Assembly: GCA_016867055.1 (NCBI GenBank)
Contig: VGKN01000107.1
Coordinates: 1 to 5,884 of the forward strand
Length of the DNA: 5,884 nt
DNA from: Candidatus Omnitrophota bacterium
GTDB taxonomy: Bacteria; Omnitrophota; Koll11; VGKN01
Direction of reading: 5' to 3'
Both the position numbers and the translations under genes were made by a program. Below are positions 5,154 to 5,884 of the stretch, in pieces; positions within the stretch are counted from its first letter, which is position 1; every line of letters begins with the position of its first letter. Under the pieces are notes generated by a model. The model made no database searches, was not told the origin of the DNA, and saw only the letters and a list, made by a program, of their open reading frames with translations.

Positions 5154-5621
5154 CTAAGTCGAAACCTTTCGCCCCCTTTCCTTTATCTCTCTGCTTATCT
5201 CTCTTTCTACAATCTCCTTTTTTATCTCTTCACGCCTGTCATACAGGCGTTTGCCCTTGCACACGGCAAGCTCAAGCTTAACCAAACCCTTTTTAAAATA
5301 GAGCCTAAGAGGTATGAGGCTAAAACCCTTTTGGCTGCATATGAGCGCAAGTCTATTTATCTGACTTCTATGTAATAGTAATTTGCGTATCCTCTTGGAG
5401 TCAGGATTAAACCTTCCTGCCTTTTCATAAGGCGATATGTGGGCATTATATAAGAATACCTCTCCGCTCTCTACTCTCGCAAAGCTATCCTTGAGATTTG
5501 CCTTATGCTCCCTTAAGGATTTTACCTCACTCCCCTTTAACTCAATACCTGTCTCATACGTATCTACAACACTATAGTAATGCCTTGCCTCTCTGTTTGT
5601 AGCTATGGTTATGTCTTGCAT
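5154..5621 (-). CDS. smpB: SsrA-binding protein SmpB
   Basis: SmpB binds the tRNA-like domain of tmRNA, stands in for the missing anticodon arm and delivers tmRNA to stalled ribosomes. From ATG at 5621 the protein is 155 residues, a normal length. It shows ATNREARHYYSVVDTYETGIELKGSEVKSLREHKANLKDSF at the N-terminus, then FLYNAHISPYEKAG, LLLHRSQINRL, and KGLVKLELAVCKGKRLYDRREEIKK, all hallmarks of the family. A GTG at 5639 would add six residues (MLYCTQ), but it lies upstream of the likely transcription start and family members begin near the ATG, so I prefer the ATG. The basic tail ERGRKVST and the TAG stop are encoded by the first 23 nt of tmRNA. No Shine-Dalgarno is seen before either start, consistent with a very short leader. 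Confidence 0.96.
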   Translation of the reverse strand: MQDITIATNREARHYYSVVDTYETGIELKGSEVKSLREHKANLKDSFARVESGEVFLYNAHISPYEKAGRFNPDSKRIRKLLLHRSQINRLALICSQKGFSLIPLRLYFKKGLVKLELAVCKGKRLYDRREEIKKEIVEREISREIKERGRKVST

Positions 5622-5629
5622 CTGAGTGC

Positions 5630-5658
5630 AATATAACACAGATAAAAGAAAAATGCAA
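5630..5658 (-). promoter_or_regulatory. Probable sigma-70-type promoter of smpB
   Basis: On the minus strand, TTGCAT (5658-5653) and TATATT (5635-5630) are separated by exactly 17 bp. TATATT matches the -10 consensus at five of six positions. Transcription would begin about 5624-5622, only two or three bases before the smpB ATG at 5621, so the message would be nearly leaderless. Confidence 0.65.
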
Positions 5659-5661
5659 GGA

Positions 5662-5728
5662 CAAGGCTGAGGCTAAGGTTGAGAAAATAATTCTTAACCT
5701 CAACCTAAACCTTAATCTTGTTTTTTTT
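5662..5728 (+). terminator. Imperfect hairpin followed by T8 (terminator-like, or word repeat)
   Basis: The arms 5662-5683 (starting CAAGGCTGAGG) and 5699-5720 (ending CCTTAATCTTG) pair at 17 of 22 positions plus two G-U wobbles. The right arm is followed directly by eight T on the plus strand, as in an intrinsic terminator reading rightward. No plus-strand gene lies upstream, so it might block antisense transcription from reaching the tRNA. The arms have a ~6-bp internal period (AGGCTG/AGGCTA/AGGTTG), so it may instead be one more of the short-word repeats in this window. Confidence 0.45.
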
Positions 5729-5740
5729 AAAAGGATGGAT

Positions 5741-5769
5741 TTGACAGTAAAATTGAAGAATAGTATACT
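5741..5769 (+). promoter_or_regulatory. Strong sigma-70-type promoter of tRNA-Leu
   Basis: A perfect -35 TTGACA (5741-5746) and a -10 TATACT (5764-5769) are 17 bp apart. Transcription would start near 5776, about three bases before the mature tRNA 5' end at 5779. The fit to consensus is what is expected for a stable-RNA gene. Confidence 0.85.
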
Positions 5770-5778
5770 AATTGCCAA

Positions 5779-5863
5779 GCGGAAGTGGCGGAACTGGCAT
5801 ACGCGTACGCTTCAGGAGCGTATGGGGTAACCCTTGAGGGTTCAAATCCCTCCTTCCGCACCA
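5779..5863 (+). tRNA. tRNA-Leu (anticodon CAG)
   Basis: The acceptor stem GCGGAAG (5779-5785) pairs with CTTCCGC (5853-5859), followed by A and an encoded CCA. The anticodon arm is TACGC-TTCAGGA-GCGTA, giving anticodon CAG, which reads CUG leucine codons. The extended variable arm TGGGGTAACCCT is typical of class II tRNAs such as Leu. The T-arm is GAGGG-TTCAAAT-CCCTC. All stems are complete. It is transcribed away from smpB, from its own promoter. Confidence 0.97.
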
Positions 5864-5884
5864 TTTTTTTGAACAAGTAAGGAG
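5864..5884 (+). other. T7 run after tRNA and possible ribosome site at the edge
   Basis: Seven T follow the CCA directly, which could weaken elongation, but there is no separate hairpin, so a terminator is not established. The last six bases are AAGGAG, a perfect Shine-Dalgarno core, which suggests a plus-strand gene starting just beyond the window. Confidence 0.35.

Larger units (their letters stand above)
4689..5176 (-). ncRNA. ssrA: Transfer-messenger RNA (tmRNA, SsrA)
   Basis: tmRNA acts with SmpB to free stalled ribosomes and tag the incomplete protein. The ends form a 7-bp acceptor stem: GGGGGCG at 5176-5170 pairs with CGCCTCC at 4699-4693, followed by A and an encoded CCA ending at 4689. 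The T-arm is GCGAG-TTCAATT-CTCGC. GATAGGAG (5146-5139) pairs with CTCTTATC as part of helix 2. Pseudoknot 1 is recognisable (CCGAGG/CCTCG and GTCGGGT/ACCCGGC), as are PK2 (GCTCC/GGAGC with GCCTG/CAGGC), PK3 (GTCCC/GGGAC with TATCCTTT/AAAGGATA) and a PK4-like fold. At 488 nt it is about 125 nt longer than the E. coli RNA (363 nt). The excess is a palindrome in PK1 and a long tag frame. The 5' end overlaps the smpB stop. No T-run terminator follows, so it may be processed from a longer transcript; only a weak promoter candidate (GATAAA, 5188-5183) precedes it. Confidence 0.96.

Noticed and set aside
4869..5375. Plus-strand open frame of 168 codons
   Set aside because: It runs antisense through tmRNA and the end of smpB, and includes the palindrome; no protein family is apparent.
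5572..5778. Minus-strand open frame of 68 codons
   Set aside because: It covers the tRNA promoter, the inverted repeat and the smpB promoter and start, and its composition (RLRFRLRLR) simply reflects the repeat words.

Overview
The window is AT-rich, gene-dense bacterial DNA. Nearly all of it is one long minus-strand cluster, read from right to left: smpB, the tmRNA gene ssrA, a lipoprotein N-acetylmuramoyl-L-alanine amidase, murI, queD, queC, queE, queF, and the start of a class I fumarase alpha subunit that runs off the left edge. A tRNA-Leu(CAG) gene with its own strong promoter lies divergently at the right edge. The peptidoglycan genes and the lipobox on the amidase suggest a didermic bacterium. 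The two-subunit fumarase, and short-word DNA repeats that spill into coding sequence, resemble what is seen in some uncultivated environmental lineages (Omnitrophota-like or similar), but the taxon cannot be fixed from this sequence.

Right part (about 4689-5863): the tRNA-Leu promoter and the smpB promoter face away from each other across an AT-rich spacer that holds a 22-bp imperfect inverted repeat. SmpB and tmRNA are the two partners of trans-translation, the system that rescues ribosomes stalled on broken mRNAs. They are not just neighbours here: the last seven SmpB codons and the stop codon lie inside the 5' end of tmRNA. The tmRNA is about 488 nt, long for the family. The excess is in two places: a ~51-nt palindromic insertion in pseudoknot 1, and a 39-codon tag reading frame that lacks the usual Ala-Ala ending.

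Middle part (2710-4634): the amidase, which cuts peptide stems from peptidoglycan glycans, is followed after 2 nt by murI, which makes D-glutamate for peptidoglycan. The amidase signal peptide is encoded by a short-word repeat whose inverted partner lies upstream of the start codon.

Left part (1-2717): queD, queC, queE and queF encode four consecutive steps from the dihydroneopterin triphosphate-derived intermediate to preQ1, the queuosine precursor. Several joints overlap: murI/queD by 8 nt, queD/queC by 4 nt and queE/queF by 4 nt. queF and the fumarase gene abut exactly. No FolE, QueA, Tgt or preQ1 riboswitch is visible. queC is peppered with repeat-derived sequence, including 4.6 copies of a 7-bp tandem repeat in frame.

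No stretch over 300 bases lacks a gene. The most notable part of the window is the remodelled, overlapping smpB-ssrA locus.
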